The translations under genes were made by a program, and so were the position numbers. From Bacteroidota bacterium (GTDB lineage Bacteria > Bacteroidota > Bacteroidia > 2-12-FULL-35-15): DNA of 64,000 nucleotides. The stretch spans positions 992,001-1,056,000 of the forward strand of contig JADKIU010000001.1 of assembly GCA_016722565.1 (NCBI GenBank), in the 5' to 3' direction. Under the pieces are notes generated by a model. The model saw nothing but the letters and a program-made list of their open reading frames with translations. It did not search any database and was not told where the DNA came from. Positions 1 to 10,733 of the stretch are shown here, piece after piece. Positions within the stretch are counted from its first letter, which is position 1. Each line of letters starts with the position of its first letter.

Positions 1-2
1 AA

Positions 3-449
3 ATGGCAAAAGAAGTAAGTGCAATGATTAAATTGCAAATAAAAGGTGGAGCAGCAAATCCTTCACCTCCAATCGGACCGGCATTAGGTGCAAAAGGTGT
101 GAACATTATGGAGTTCTGTAAGCAATTCAATGCTAGAACACAAGATAGAGCAGGGAAAGTAACTCCTGTTATTATTACCGTATACAGCGATAAAACATTT
201 GAATTCATTTTAAAACACCCTCCTGTAGCAGTTTCGTTATTGGAAATCACAAAAATTAAACAAGGTTCTGCAGAATCAAACCGTAAAAAAGTTGGTAATG
301 TATCTTGGGATCAAATTCGTACAGTAGCAGAAGGCAAAATGCCGGATTTAAATTGTTTTACAATTGAATCAGCAATGAGCATGGTTGCTGGAACTGCACG
401 TAGTTTGGGAATGACGATCACAGGTGAATCACCTTTGAAGAAAAAGTAA
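3..449 (+). CDS. rplK: 50S ribosomal protein L11
   Basis: The 148-residue product is a component of the ribosomal GTPase-associated centre, where it binds 23S rRNA together with L10 and L12. The N-terminal domain shows the proline-rich conserved stretch NPSPPIGPALG and the C-terminal rRNA-binding domain ends in a lysine-rich tail; the length is normal for the family. The ATG lies two bases from the window edge, so the coding region is complete but its upstream control region is not visible. It is the first visible gene of the conserved rplK-rplA-rplJ-rplL-rpoB-rpoC block. Confidence 0.97.
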   Translation: MAKEVSAMIKLQIKGGAANPSPPIGPALGAKGVNIMEFCKQFNARTQDRAGKVTPVIITVYSDKTFEFILKHPPVAVSLLEITKIKQGSAESNRKKVGNVSWDQIRTVAEGKMPDLNCFTIESAMSMVAGTARSLGMTITGESPLKKK

Positions 450-552
450 GATTTAGGAATTAGGATTTCAAAATCTGTTTCCCAAATCAAAATTAGTAAA
501 CCCGATGGAGGCCGAATCAAGTAAGCCGTTTGCACATCATAATTTTTATAAA

Positions 553-1248
553 ATGAGTAAAATTTCCAAAAATAGAAAGCTTGCGCTTTCTAAGTATGAC
601 CCTACAAAGGCGTACACATTAGCAGAAGCTGCTAAAATCGTTAAAGAAATCACAACTACTAAATTCGATGCATCTATCGATATCAGCGTAAGATTAGGCG
701 TTGATCCTCGTAAAGCAAACCAAATGGTTCGTGGGTCTGTTTCGTTGCCTCATGGTTCAGGTAAAACAATGCGCGTTCTTGCGATTGTTACTCCTGATAA
801 AGAAGCAGAAGCAAAGGCTGCAGGTGCTGATTTTGTTGGTTTGGATGAGTACATCGAAAAAATCAAAGGTGGTTGGACAGATGTTGACGTAATCATCACA
901 ATGCCTTCAGTTATGGGTAAAGTAGGTGCGTTGGGTCGTGTATTAGGACCTCGTGGTTTAATGCCGAACCCAAAAACAGGAACTGTAACGATGGAAATCG
1001 GTAAAGCAGTAACTGAATCAAAAGGTGGTAAAATTGACTTTAAAGTAGATAAAGCAGGGATTGTTCAAGCCCTGGTTGCTAAAGCATCATTCGATAGCAG
1101 CAAAATTGCAGACAATGCAAATGAATTGTTACAAACAATTATGAAATTAAAGCCTTCATCAGCAAAAGGACAGTATGTTAGAAGTATTTATTTGAGCTCA
1201 ACAATGAGCCCAAGTATCGAAATTGACAGCAAATTCTTAGGGCAATAA
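553..1248 (+). CDS. rplA: 50S ribosomal protein L1
   Basis: This is 231-residue L1, the mobile stalk protein at the ribosomal E site, and in many bacteria a translational repressor of its own operon. The conserved core motif VLGPRGLMPNPKTGTV is present near residue 130. The frame is open from 505, but I chose the ATG at 553: it begins MSKISKNRK, matches family length, and the 16 extra upstream codons have no L1-like character. It follows rplK after about 100 bases. Confidence 0.96.
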   Translation: MSKISKNRKLALSKYDPTKAYTLAEAAKIVKEITTTKFDASIDISVRLGVDPRKANQMVRGSVSLPHGSGKTMRVLAIVTPDKEAEAKAAGADFVGLDEYIEKIKGGWTDVDVIITMPSVMGKVGALGRVLGPRGLMPNPKTGTVTMEIGKAVTESKGGKIDFKVDKAGIVQALVAKASFDSSKIADNANELLQTIMKLKPSSAKGQYVRSIYLSSTMSPSIEIDSKFLGQ

Positions 1249-1339
1249 TTTTAAAACAAACCATCATCTGCCTTGGCTTCCACTAAGCAGAAAAACCTCA
1301 CCGAATCTTGCAAAAGAAACGGTGTAAAAACAAAAAGAA
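1249..1339 (+). promoter_or_regulatory. candidate L10 leader upstream of rplJ
   Basis: The 91-base spacer between rplA and rplJ can form two small stems: CTGC (1268-1271) with GCAG (1287-1290), and CACCG (1299-1303) with CGGTG (1320-1324). In many bacteria the L10-L12 complex binds an mRNA leader at this position and represses translation. The location and structure suit such a leader, but the stems are short and I cannot confirm a match to the known RNA family. Confidence 0.3.
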
Positions 1340-1837
1340 ATGAAAAGAGAAGATAAAACAAAAATCATCGAGTCGCTGGTAGAAAGAATCAATGCGAATA
1401 ACAAAATCTATCTAGCTGACTGTTCTTCTTTAACAGTTGAAAAAGTTAACCAATTCAGAAGATCTTGCTTCCAAAAAAACATTTCGATGACGGTAGTAAA
1501 AAACTCTTTGCTTAAAAAAGCATTAGAGCAAGCTGCTGATAGTCGTTTGGTTGAACTAATCCCAGCATTGAAAGGTGCTACTGCGATTATGTTTACAGAA
1601 GTAGGAAATGCTCCTGCAAAGTTGATTCAAGAGTTTAGAAAGAAAAACGACAAGCCAATTTTGAAAGCGGCTTTCGTTGAAGAAAACATTTACATTGGCG
1701 ATAAAGAATTGAATGCTCTTGCAAATATCAAGAGTAAAAATGAACTTATCGGTGAAGTTATTGGATTACTTCAATCTCCTGCGAAGCGAGTACTTTCTGC
1801 TCTTCAAAACAATGCAGAGAAAAAAGATGCGGCTTAA
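1340..1837 (+). CDS. rplJ: 50S ribosomal protein L10
   Basis: The 165-residue product anchors L7/L12 dimers to the large subunit. The N-terminal rRNA-binding domain starts MKREDKTKIIESLVERI and contains the family pattern VVKNSLLKKALE. The C-terminal helix that docks L12 dimers is present and ends in a charged tail. It sits between rplA and rplL, as in nearly all bacteria, and is probably controlled by its own leader (1249-1339). Confidence 0.96.
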   Translation: MKREDKTKIIESLVERINANNKIYLADCSSLTVEKVNQFRRSCFQKNISMTVVKNSLLKKALEQAADSRLVELIPALKGATAIMFTEVGNAPAKLIQEFRKKNDKPILKAAFVEENIYIGDKELNALANIKSKNELIGEVIGLLQSPAKRVLSALQNNAEKKDAA

Positions 1838-1932
1838 CCCGATCACAGTTTAAAGTAAGATTCACTTTCGCTAAAACGCAAGTGGAAACGTAAAAAAAAT
1901 TAATTAGTAATTAAATTTAAAAATCAAATACA

Positions 1933-2304
1933 ATGGCAGACGTAAAAGCAATTGCTGAACAGTTAGTAAACTTAACTGTTAAAGAAGTGCAAGAATTATC
2001 AACAATCCTTAAGGATGAGTACGGAATCGAACCAGCAGCAGCAGCAGTAGTTGTAGCAGCAGGTGGTGGAGCTGGAGATGCAGCTGAAGCTAAAACATCT
2101 TTTGATGTAATTTTAGTTGATGCAGGTGCAGCTAAATTAGGTGTTGTAAAAGTTGTAAAAGACTTAACAGGATTAGGTTTGAAAGAATCTAAAGATCTTG
2201 TTGATGGTGCACCAAAACCAGTAAAAGAAGGTGTTTCTAAAGAAGAAGCAGAAGCATTGAAAAAACAATTAGAAGAAGCAGGAGCAAAAGTTGAAGTTAA
2301 ATAA
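1933..2304 (+). CDS. rplL: 50S ribosomal protein L7/L12
   Basis: The 123-residue acidic stalk protein recruits translation GTPases. It shows the three expected parts: an N-terminal dimerisation helix (residues 1-30), an alanine- and glycine-rich hinge near residues 36-55, and a C-terminal factor-binding domain with the conserved GLGLKESKDLVDGAPK. It is separated from rplJ by 95 bases and followed by a hairpin before rpoB, a common arrangement for producing more L12 than downstream polymerase. Confidence 0.97.
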   Translation: MADVKAIAEQLVNLTVKEVQELSTILKDEYGIEPAAAAVVVAAGGGAGDAAEAKTSFDVILVDAGAAKLGVVKVVKDLTGLGLKESKDLVDGAPKPVKEGVSKEEAEALKKQLEEAGAKVEVK

Positions 2305-2335
2305 GCTGTTTCTAATACACAATTTATAGTCATAC

Positions 2336-2366
2336 CCTCATTATTCGCCTCTGGCGAATGATGGGG
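2336..2366 (+). promoter_or_regulatory. rplL-rpoB intergenic hairpin (putative attenuator)
   Basis: A stem of about 14 pairs (2336-2349 with 2353-2366), including two G-U pairs, closes a three-base loop. No T-run follows, so it does not look like a full terminator. A partial terminator or RNA-processing site between rplL and rpoB is known in Escherichia coli and adjusts the ratio of ribosomal protein to polymerase; a similar role here is inferred from position and shape only. Confidence 0.5.
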
Positions 2367-2463
2367 TACTTGGCTTTAATGGTGATTATAATCGTTTTTC
2401 TTATTAACCTCGTTTATACTTACAAAAATTAACTTGTGATTGTAAACCTAATACTTAAGCACC

Positions 2464-5400
2464 TTGGCTCAAACTAAAAAACCGCAAAGAATAAGTTTTG
2501 CATCTATTAAAAGTCAGATCGATTACCCTGATTTTTTAGATATTCAACTTCAGTCGTTCCAAGACTTTTTCAGTTAGAAACAACTTCTGAAAACCGTCAG
2601 AACGAAGGATTATTTAAAGTTTTCGCAGAAAACTTTCCAATATCCGATGCACGTAATAATTTCGTGCTTGAATTCTTAGATTATTTTATTGACCCGCCTC
2701 GTTATTCACTGGATGAATGTATCGAGCGTGGTTTAACATACAGCGTTCCGCTAAAAGCGAAATTACGTTTGTATTGTACCGATCCTGAACACGAAGATTT
2801 CGAAACCATCGTGCAGGACGTTTACTTGGGTACTATCCCGTACATGACTCCAAAAGGTACTTTCGTTATCAATGGAGCAGAACGTGTTATCGTATCTCAG
2901 TTACACCGTTCACCGGGTGTGTTCTTCGGTCAAAGCCGTCACGCTAATGGAACTAAGTTGTATTCAGCTCGTGTTATCCCTTTCAAAGGATCATGGATTG
3001 AGTTCGCAACCGACATCAATAGCGTAATGTATGCTTACATCGATCGTAAGAAAAAATTACCGGTTACAACCTTGTTAAGAGCTATCGGATTTGAAAGCGA
3101 TAAACAAATCCTTGAAATATTCGGCTTGGCTGACGAATTAAAAGTTAGTAAAGCTGCCCTGAAATCTGCAGTAGGCCGTAAATTGGCTGCACGTGTTTTA
3201 AAAACATGGATTGAAGATTTCGTAGATGAAGATACCGGTGAAGTTGTTTCTATTGAACGTAACGAGGTAATTATCGACCGCGAAACAATCTTAGATAATA
3301 ATCACATCGATTTAATCGTAGATGCAAACGTAAAATCTGTTATCCTTCACAAATTAGATGTGAATGCTGGTGACTACGCAATCATCTACAATACATTACA
3401 AAAAGATACGTCCAACTCTGAAAAAGAAGCGGTTGAACATATCTATCGCCAATTACGTAACGCAGAACCACCTGATGAAGAAACAGCTCGTGGTATCATT
3501 GATAAATTATTCTTCTCTGATAAACGTTACGATTTAGGTGAAGTAGGTCGTTACAGAATCAATAAAAAATTGAATCTGAACACACCTTCTAACACAAAAA
3601 CATTAACGAAAGAAGATATTATTTGCATCATTAAGTACTTGATCGAATTGATCAACTCTAAAGCTGATGTGGATGATATTGACCACTTAAGTAACAGACG
3701 TGTTCGTACTGTTGGTGAACAATTGTATTCTCAATTTGGTGTTGGTCTTGCGCGTATGGCGCGTACCATCCGTGAGCGTATGAACGTTCGTGATAACGAG
3801 GTGTTCACACCTACCGATTTGATCAATGCAAAAACATTATCATCGGTTATCAACTCGTTCTTCGGAACAAACCAGTTGTCTCAATTTATGGATCAAACCA
3901 ACCCTCTTGCAGAAATCACGCACAAGCGTAGACTTTCGGCACTCGGGCCTGGAGGTTTATCCCGTGAGCGTGCAGGTTTCGAGGTTCGTGACGTTCACTA
4001 TACTCACTACGGTCGTTTGTGTACTATTGAAACTCCTGAAGGACCAAACATTGGTTTGATTTCTTCATTGTGTGTATTTGCTAAAATCAATAAATTAGGA
4101 TTCATCGAAACACCATATATGACTGTTACCAAAGGTAAAGTGGATATGGAAAAATCAGTTACTTACTTAAGTGCTGAAGAAGAAGATTCTAAAACAATTG
4201 CACAAGCAAATGCTCCTGTGGATGCAAAAGGTAAATTCTTAGAAGCGAAGGTTAAAGCTCGTTACGAAGGAGATTTTCCTGTTGTTGAACCGGAAAAATT
4301 ACAATTGATGGACGTTGCGCCAAATCAAATTGCTTCGATTGCTGCATCATTGATTCCTTTCTTGGAGCATGATGATGCCAACCGTGCATTGATGGGCTCC
4401 AACATGCAACGTCAGGCTGTACCATTGTTACGTCCTGAAGCACCAATTGTAGGAACTGGTCTTGAGCCACTTGTTGCACGTGATTCACGTGTATTAGTGA
4501 ATGCTGAAGGCGAAGGTGTTGTTGAATATGTTGATGCAAACGAAATTGTAATCCGTTACAACCGTACGGATGATGATCGTTTAATCAGCTTTGACGATGA
4601 TATCAAACGTTACCAATTAACTAAATTCCGTAAAACCAACCAAAGTACGTGTATCAACTTGAAACCAATCGTTAAGAAAGGTGAGAAAGTTACTAAAGGA
4701 CAAGTATTGTGTGATGGTTATGCAACTCAAAATGGTGAATTAGCGCTTGGTCGTAACATGAAAGTGGCATTCATGCCTTGGAAAGGTTACAACTTTGAGG
4801 ATGCGATTGTAATTTCTGAGCGCGTTGCTCGTGAAGATATTTTCACATCTGTTCACATCGATGAGTATGCATTGGAAGTACGTGATACAAAACGTGGATT
4901 AGAAGAATTAACTTCTGATATTCCTAACGTTTCTGAAGAGGCTACAAAAGACTTAGATGAAAACGGATTGATTCGCGTAGGTGCTGAAGTAAAAGAAGGT
5001 GATATCTTAATCGGAAAAATCACTCCGAAAGGTGAAACAGATCCTTCTCCGGAAGAAAAACTTTTACGTGCCATCTTTGGTGACAAAGCAGGCGATGTGA
5101 AAGATGCTTCTTTGAAAGCGCCTCCATCATTGCGTGGTGTTGTAATCGATAAAAAATTGTTCTCTAGAGCAATTAAAGATAAAAAATCGAAAGCAGAAGA
5201 AAAACCATTGCTTGATAAAATCGATAAAGAGCACAACACAGAAGTTGCTGCACTTAAAAATAAATTGATTGAAAAATTATTCACGTTAGTAAACGGTAAA
5301 ACTTCTCAAGGGGTTATCAATATCTTGAAAGAAGAAGTCGTTGCGAAAGGTGTGAAATTCACTCAAAAAAGTTTAGAGAAAATCGATTTCTCAAATGTGA

Positions 5401-6272
5401 ATGCTAGTAAATGGACAACTGATAAAGATGTGAACGACAAAATTAAAATGTTGTTACACAACTACAATATCAAGTACAACGATTTATTAGGTGCATTTAA
5501 ACGTAAGAAGTTCGCTGTTACTATTGGTGATGAGCTACCTGCTGGTATTGTACAACTTGCAAAAGTGTACATCGCTAAAAAACGTAAGTTAAAAGTAGGT
5601 GATAAAATGGCGGGTCGCCACGGTAACAAAGGTATTGTTGCTCGTATCGTTCGCGATGAAGATATGCCATTCCTTGATGATGGAACTCCGGTAGATATCG
5701 TATTGAATCCACTCGGTGTACCTTCTCGTATGAACTTGGGTCAGATTTATGAAACCGTTCTTGCTTGGGCTGGACAAAAATTAGGAGAGAAATTCTTTAC
5801 TCCGATTTTTGATGGTGCTACTACCGATCAGTTGAATGAGTGGACAGACAAAGCAGGTTTACCTCGCTTCGGCCGTACATTCTTAACAGATGGTGGAACA
5901 GGTGAGAAGTTTGATCAACCGGCAACTGTAGGTATTATCTACATGTTGAAACTTGGTCACATGGTGGATGATAAGATGCACTCTCGTTCAATCGGACCAT
6001 ACTCTCTTATCACGCAACAACCATTGGGCGGTAAAGCTCAATTCGGAGGTCAGCGTTTTGGTGAGATGGAGGTTTGGGCTCTTGAAGCATTTGGTGCTGC
6101 CAACATTCTTCAGGAAATCCTTACAATCAAGTCGGATGACGTTGTAGGACGTGCGAAAGCTTATGAAGCTATTGTTAAAGGTGAAAATATGCCAACTCCT
6201 GGTATCCCTGAATCATTCAACGTATTGTTGCATGAGTTGAGAGGATTAGGATTGAACATTTCACTTGACTAA
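2464..6272 (+). CDS. rpoB: RNA polymerase beta subunit (one-base frameshift near the N-terminus)
   Basis: This is the catalytic beta subunit of RNA polymerase. A long frame runs from GTG 2664 to 6272, but the N-terminus lies upstream in another frame: TTG 2464 reads MAQTKKPQRISFASIK and runs to TAG 2575, while homology resumes in the main frame at CAG/TTA 2571-2574. Adding one C at 2571, after the T run, gives FQDFFQLETT and an uninterrupted 1269-residue protein, the usual Bacteroidota length. No ATG is available; TTG 2464 is the only start after the in-frame stop at 2449. The rifampicin-pocket residues are wild type (FMDQTN, THKRR, LSALGPGG, around residues 470-500). I infer a sequence error, since the gene is essential. 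Confidence 0.95.
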
Positions 6273-6287
6273 TAACGAAATTTAAAA

Positions 6288-6313
6288 TGGTGTTTCTGAA
6301 ATACGGAACACCA
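6288..6313 (+). promoter_or_regulatory. rpoB-rpoC intergenic hairpin
   Basis: TGGTGTTTC (6288-6296) pairs with GGAACACCA (6305-6313) over nine pairs, one of them G-U. There is no T tract directly after it, and transcription must continue into rpoC, so it may be an mRNA stability or processing element. No function can be assigned from the sequence. Confidence 0.35.
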
Positions 6314-6355
6314 CTTTAAACTTTATACTTTGAACTTTTTAAACAAATAATAAAC

Positions 6356-9300
6356 ATGGCTTTCAAAAGAGACATCAAATTAAAAAGTAACTTCTCGAAA
6401 ATCACCATTAGCCTTGCATCTCCTGAAGCAATTTTGGAGCGCTCAAGTGGTGAGGTAGTGAAACCGGAAACGATTAACTACAGAACTTACAAACCTGAAA
6501 TGGGTGGATTGTTCTGTGAGCGTATCTTCGGACCGGTTAAAGACTGGGAGTGTGCTTGTGGAAAATATAAACGCATCCGTTACAAAGGAATTGTTTGTGA
6601 CCGTTGTGGTGTTGAAGTAACTGAAAAGAAAGTACGTAGAGAAAGAATGGGACACATCAATTTAGTTGTGCCTGTTGCTCATATCTGGTATTTCAAATCA
6701 TTACCAAACAAAATTGGTTATTTATTAGGTCTTCCAACTAAAAAGTTAGACATGATCATTTACTACGAACGTTATGTTGTAGTAAATGCCGGTGTTAAAG
6801 CTACTGATGGAATTAACTATTTAGATTTTTTATCTGAAGAAGAATATTTAAATATTTTAGATACACTTCCAAAAGATAACCAATATTTAGATGATACAGA
6901 TCCGAATAAATTCATCGCGAAGATGGGTGCTGAAGCATTGCAAGCACTTTTGAGCCGCGTTGATTTAGATGGTTTATCTTACGACTTACGTTTAAAAGCA
7001 AATACAGAAACATCACAACAACGTAAAAACGAAGCATTAAAACGTTTGCAAGTTGTTGAAAGCTTCCGTCATGCAAATCAAAATGTAGAAAATCGTCCTG
7101 AGTGGATGATTGTGAAAATCGTTCCTGTAATTCCACCGGAATTGCGTCCATTGGTTCCATTGGATGGCGGACGTTTTGCTACTTCTGATTTGAACGATTT
7201 ATACAGACGCGTTATTATCCGTAACAACCGTTTGAAACGTTTGATCGAAATTAAAGCTCCAGAAGTTATCTTGCGTAACGAAAAACGTATGTTGCAAGAA
7301 GCAGTGGATTCATTGTTTGATAACTCACGTAAATCAAACGCTGTTAAAACTGAATCTAACAGAGCATTAAAATCTTTATCGGATTCATTAAAAGGTAAAC
7401 AAGGTCGTTTCCGTCAAAACTTACTTGGTAAACGTGTCGATTATTCAGCACGTTCGGTAATTGTCGTTGGACCAGAATTGAAATTACATGAGTGCGGATT
7501 GCCAAAAGATATGGCAGCAGAATTATTCAAACCATTTATCATTCGTAAAATGATTGAGCGTGGTATTGTTAAAACTGTAAAATCTGCAAAGAAAATAGTT
7601 GACAAAAAAGAGCCAATAGTTTGGGATATTTTGGAGAACATTTTAAAAGGACATCCAGTTCTTTTGAACCGCGCTCCGACATTGCATAGATTAGGTATCC
7701 AAGCTTTCCAACCAAAATTAATTGAAGGAAAAGCGATTCAATTGCATCCATTAGTGTGTACTGCGTTTAACGCGGATTTTGATGGGGATCAAATGGCGGT
7801 TCACGTTCCATTGGGACATGCTGCTATCTTGGAAGCACAATTGTTGATGCTTGCTTCTCACAATATCTTGAACCCTGCGAATGGTGCTCCGGTTGCCGTT
7901 CCTTCTCAAGACATGGTGCTTGGTCTGTACTACATGACCAAAGGAAAGAAAAATACAAAAGATGATGTTGTGAAAGGTGAAGGATTAACATTCTATTCTC
8001 CTGAAGAAACAATCATCGCTTACAACGAAAAACGTGTTGATTTGCATGCTTGGGTGAAAGTTCGTTTGGAAGTAAAAGAAGGTGATAAATTAGTAAACAA
8101 ACTTATTGAAACAACTGTTGGTCGTATTTTATTCAACCAAGTTGTTCCGAAAGAAGTTGGTTATATCAACGAATTGTTGACTAAGAAATCTTTACGTGAT
8201 ATCATTGGTAACATTGTTAAGGAAACAGGTATGGCGAAAACCGCTAAGTTCCTTGATGAAATGAAGACCTTAGGTTTCATGAGTGCCTTCCGTGGATGTT
8301 TATCATTTAACTTAGGTGACGTTATTGTTCCTGAAGATAAAGGTAAAATGATTGCTGATGCAAACGCACAAGTGGATGAGGTAGTAGCAAACTACAACAT
8401 GGGTTTCATTACCAACAACGAGCGTTACAATCAGGTAATTGATATCTGGACACATACTAACTCTCGCATCACTGCGAAAGTATTGAACACATTGACAAAC
8501 GATCGTCAAGGTTTCAATCCGGTTTATATGATGTTGGATTCAGGAGCCCGTGGTTCTAAAGAACAAATTCGTCAGTTGGGTGGTATGCGTGGATTGATGG
8601 CGAAACCGCAAAAAGGTGCAGGTGGTGGAGAGATTATCGAAAATCCAATCATCTCTAACTTTAAAGAAGGTTTATCCATCCTTGAGTATTTCATCTCTAC
8701 CCACGGTGCTCGTAAAGGTCTTGCCGATACAGCCTTGAAAACTGCGGATGCTGGTTACTTAACCAGACGTTTAGTGGATGTTGCTCAAGATGTAATTATC
8801 ACAGTTGAAGATTGTGGTACATTGCGTGGATTGATTGCAACACCATTGAAGAAAAATGATGAAGTAGTTGAATCATTATACGATAGAGTATTAGGTAGAA
8901 CAACTGTACACGATGTTTATCATCCGTTAACCGGAGAATTAATTATTGGTGCAGGTGAAGAGGTTACTGAAGATTATGCAAAAATAATCACAGAATCTCC
9001 AATCGAATCGGTTGAAATTCGTTCGGTATTGACTTGCGAAAGCAAGAGCGGTGTTTGTGGAAAATGTTACGGACGTAACTTGGCTACAGGCCGCATGGTT
9101 CAAAGAGGTGAGGCAGTAGGTGTTATCGCAGCTCAATCAATTGGTGAGCCGGGTACACAGTTAACATTGCGTACATTCCACGTTGGAGGTACTGCATCGA
9201 ACACGACTACCGCAAATAAAATTGAAGCAAAATATGATGGTATCATCGAAATTGACGAATTAAAAACAGTAAAACGTAAAAATCCTGATGGACAAGTCGT

Positions 9301-10645
9301 TGATGTTGTTATTGGTCGTTCAGCTGAGATGCGTATCATTGATGCAAACACAAAAATTGTTTTAACAACAGGAAATATTCCTTACGGTTCACAAGCATAT
9401 GTGAAACATTTATCGAAAGTTAAAAAAGGAGATTTAATCTGTGATTGGGATCCGTATAACGCTGTTATCGTTTCTGAATTCGCTGGTAAAATCGAATTTG
9501 ATAACGTGGAAGAAGGTATTACTTTCCGTGAAGAGTCCGATGAACAAACAGGCTTTAAAGAAAAAGTTATTGTTGAGAGTCGTGATAAATCTAAAAACCC
9601 TTCTATCAAGATTGTTGTTAGCAAAGAAACATTACGTACTTACAACATTCCAGTTGGAGCTCATATCATTGTAAACGATGATGCGAAAATTGAAGCAGGA
9701 CAAATCCTTGTGAAGATTCCTCGTTCATCAGGTAAAACAGGTGATATCACGGGTGGTTTACCTCGTGTAACTGAATTGTTCGAAGCACGTAACCCAAGTA
9801 ACCCGGCTGTGGTTTCTGAAATTGATGGTATCGTTTCTTTCGGTAAGATTAAACGTGGTAACCGTGAGGTACATGTTGAGTCTCGTACCGGTGAAAAGAA
9901 AACGTACTTGGTTCAATTATCGAAACACATCCTTGTTCAAGAAAATGATTTCATCAAAGCTGGTGAGCCATTATCTGATGGGGCAATTACACCAAGCGAT
10001 ATCCTTGCTATCAAAGGACCAACTGCTGTTCAAGAGTACTTGGTAAATGAGGTACAAGAGGTTTACCGTTTACAAGGTGTGAAAATTAACGATAAACATT
10101 TCGAAGTAATCGTTCGTCAGATGATGCGTAAAGTTGACATCAGCGAAGCGGGTGATACCATCTTCTTAGAAAAACAATTGGTGAACAAATCGGAATTCAT
10201 GAAAGAGAACGATAACCTTTATGGTAAAGTTCTTGTTCTTGATCCAGGTGATTCAACCTTATACAAAGCTGGTCAGATTATCAGTGCACGTAAATTGAGA
10301 GATGAAAATTCTTCATTGAAACGCAGAGATATGAAAATCATCGAAGCTCGTGAAGCAGTTCCTGCTACATCAAGCCAAGTGTTACAAGGTATCACACGTG
10401 CATCATTGCAAACGAACAGTTTCATGAGTGCTGCATCGTTCCAAGAAACAACAAAAGTGTTGAACGAAGCTGCAGTAAGCGGAAAAGTAGATTACCTATT
10501 AGGATTAAAAGAAAACGTAATTGTTGGACATTTAATTCCTGCAGGTACCGGCTTAAGAGCTTACGACAAAATGATTGTTGGTTCACAAGAAGAGTACGAT
10601 CGTTTATTAGCTTCTAAAAAAGAAGCTTTAGAAGAAGAAGCATAG
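6356..10645 (+). CDS. rpoC: RNA polymerase beta' subunit
   Basis: This is the 1429-residue catalytic beta' subunit. The N-terminal zinc site has four cysteines in CACGKY and CDRCGVE (residues about 65-90). The active-site loop NADFDGDQMAVHVPL with its three magnesium-binding aspartates is near residue 470. The second zinc site is formed by cysteines in the DCGTLRG and CGKCYG stretches. The trigger-loop and bridge-helix region is complete and the acidic C-terminus ends in a normal stop. It is intact, unlike rpoB, and is co-transcribed with rpoB across an 83-base spacer. Confidence 0.98.
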   Translation: MAFKRDIKLKSNFSKITISLASPEAILERSSGEVVKPETINYRTYKPEMGGLFCERIFGPVKDWECACGKYKRIRYKGIVCDRCGVEVTEKKVRRERMGHINLVVPVAHIWYFKSLPNKIGYLLGLPTKKLDMIIYYERYVVVNAGVKATDGINYLDFLSEEEYLNILDTLPKDNQYLDDTDPNKFIAKMGAEALQALLSRVDLDGLSYDLRLKANTETSQQRKNEALKRLQVVESFRHANQNVENRPEWMIVKIVPVIPPELRPLVPLDGGRFATSDLNDLYRRVIIRNNRLKRLIEIKAPEVILRNEKRMLQEAVDSLFDNSRKSNAVKTESNRALKSLSDSLKGKQGRFRQNLLGKRVDYSARSVIVVGPELKLHECGLPKDMAAELFKPFIIRKMIERGIVKTVKSAKKIVDKKEPIVWDILENILKGHPVLLNRAPTLHRLGIQAFQPKLIEGKAIQLHPLVCTAFNADFDGDQMAVHVPLGHAAILEAQLLMLASHNILNPANGAPVAVPSQDMVLGLYYMTKGKKNTKDDVVKGEGLTFYSPEETIIAYNEKRVDLHAWVKVRLEVKEGDKLVNKLIETTVGRILFNQVVPKEVGYINELLTKKSLRDIIGNIVKETGMAKTAKFLDEMKTLGFMSAFRGCLSFNLGDVIVPEDKGKMIADANAQVDEVVANYNMGFITNNERYNQVIDIWTHTNSRITAKVLNTLTNDRQGFNPVYMMLDSGARGSKEQIRQLGGMRGLMAKPQKGAGGGEIIENPIISNFKEGLSILEYFISTHGARKGLADTALKTADAGYLTRRLVDVAQDVIITVEDCGTLRGLIATPLKKNDEVVESLYDRVLGRTTVHDVYHPLTGELIIGAGEEVTEDYAKIITESPIESVEIRSVLTCESKSGVCGKCYGRNLATGRMVQRGEAVGVIAAQSIGEPGTQLTLRTFHVGGTASNTTTANKIEAKYDGIIEIDELKTVKRKNPDGQVVDVVIGRSAEMRIIDANTKIVLTTGNIPYGSQAYVKHLSKVKKGDLICDWDPYNAVIVSEFAGKIEFDNVEEGITFREESDEQTGFKEKVIVESRDKSKNPSIKIVVSKETLRTYNIPVGAHIIVNDDAKIEAGQILVKIPRSSGKTGDITGGLPRVTELFEARNPSNPAVVSEIDGIVSFGKIKRGNREVHVESRTGEKKTYLVQLSKHILVQENDFIKAGEPLSDGAITPSDILAIKGPTAVQEYLVNEVQEVYRLQGVKINDKHFEVIVRQMMRKVDISEAGDTIFLEKQLVNKSEFMKENDNLYGKVLVLDPGDSTLYKAGQIISARKLRDENSSLKRRDMKIIEAREAVPATSSQVLQGITRASLQTNSFMSAASFQETTKVLNEAAVSGKVDYLLGLKENVIVGHLIPAGTGLRAYDKMIVGSQEEYDRLLASKKEALEEEA

Positions 10646-10675
10646 AATTTAATTATATGTTATTCTAGATAATTT

Positions 10676-10710
10676 AAAAGAGGGACTGCAGTAATGTTAG
10701 TCCCTCTTTT
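10676..10710 (+). terminator. rho-independent terminator after rpoC
   Basis: A perfect 12-pair stem (10676-10687 with 10699-10710), with an 11-base loop, starts with an A-run and ends in TTTT. It closes the ribosomal protein/RNA polymerase operon. Because it starts in A and ends in T it could act in both directions. Confidence 0.85.
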
Positions 10711-10733
10711 GCTAAAAATATAAAAACAAAATC

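Noticed and set aside
505..552. Extended N-terminus of rplA from ATG 505
   Set aside because: The first 16 codons are unlike L1, and the ATG at 553 gives the family length and start.
2566..2577. Programmed -1 frameshift in rpoB
   Set aside because: No canonical slippery heptamer, no downstream stem designed for it, and seven other genes show the same kind of small indel; an error is simpler.
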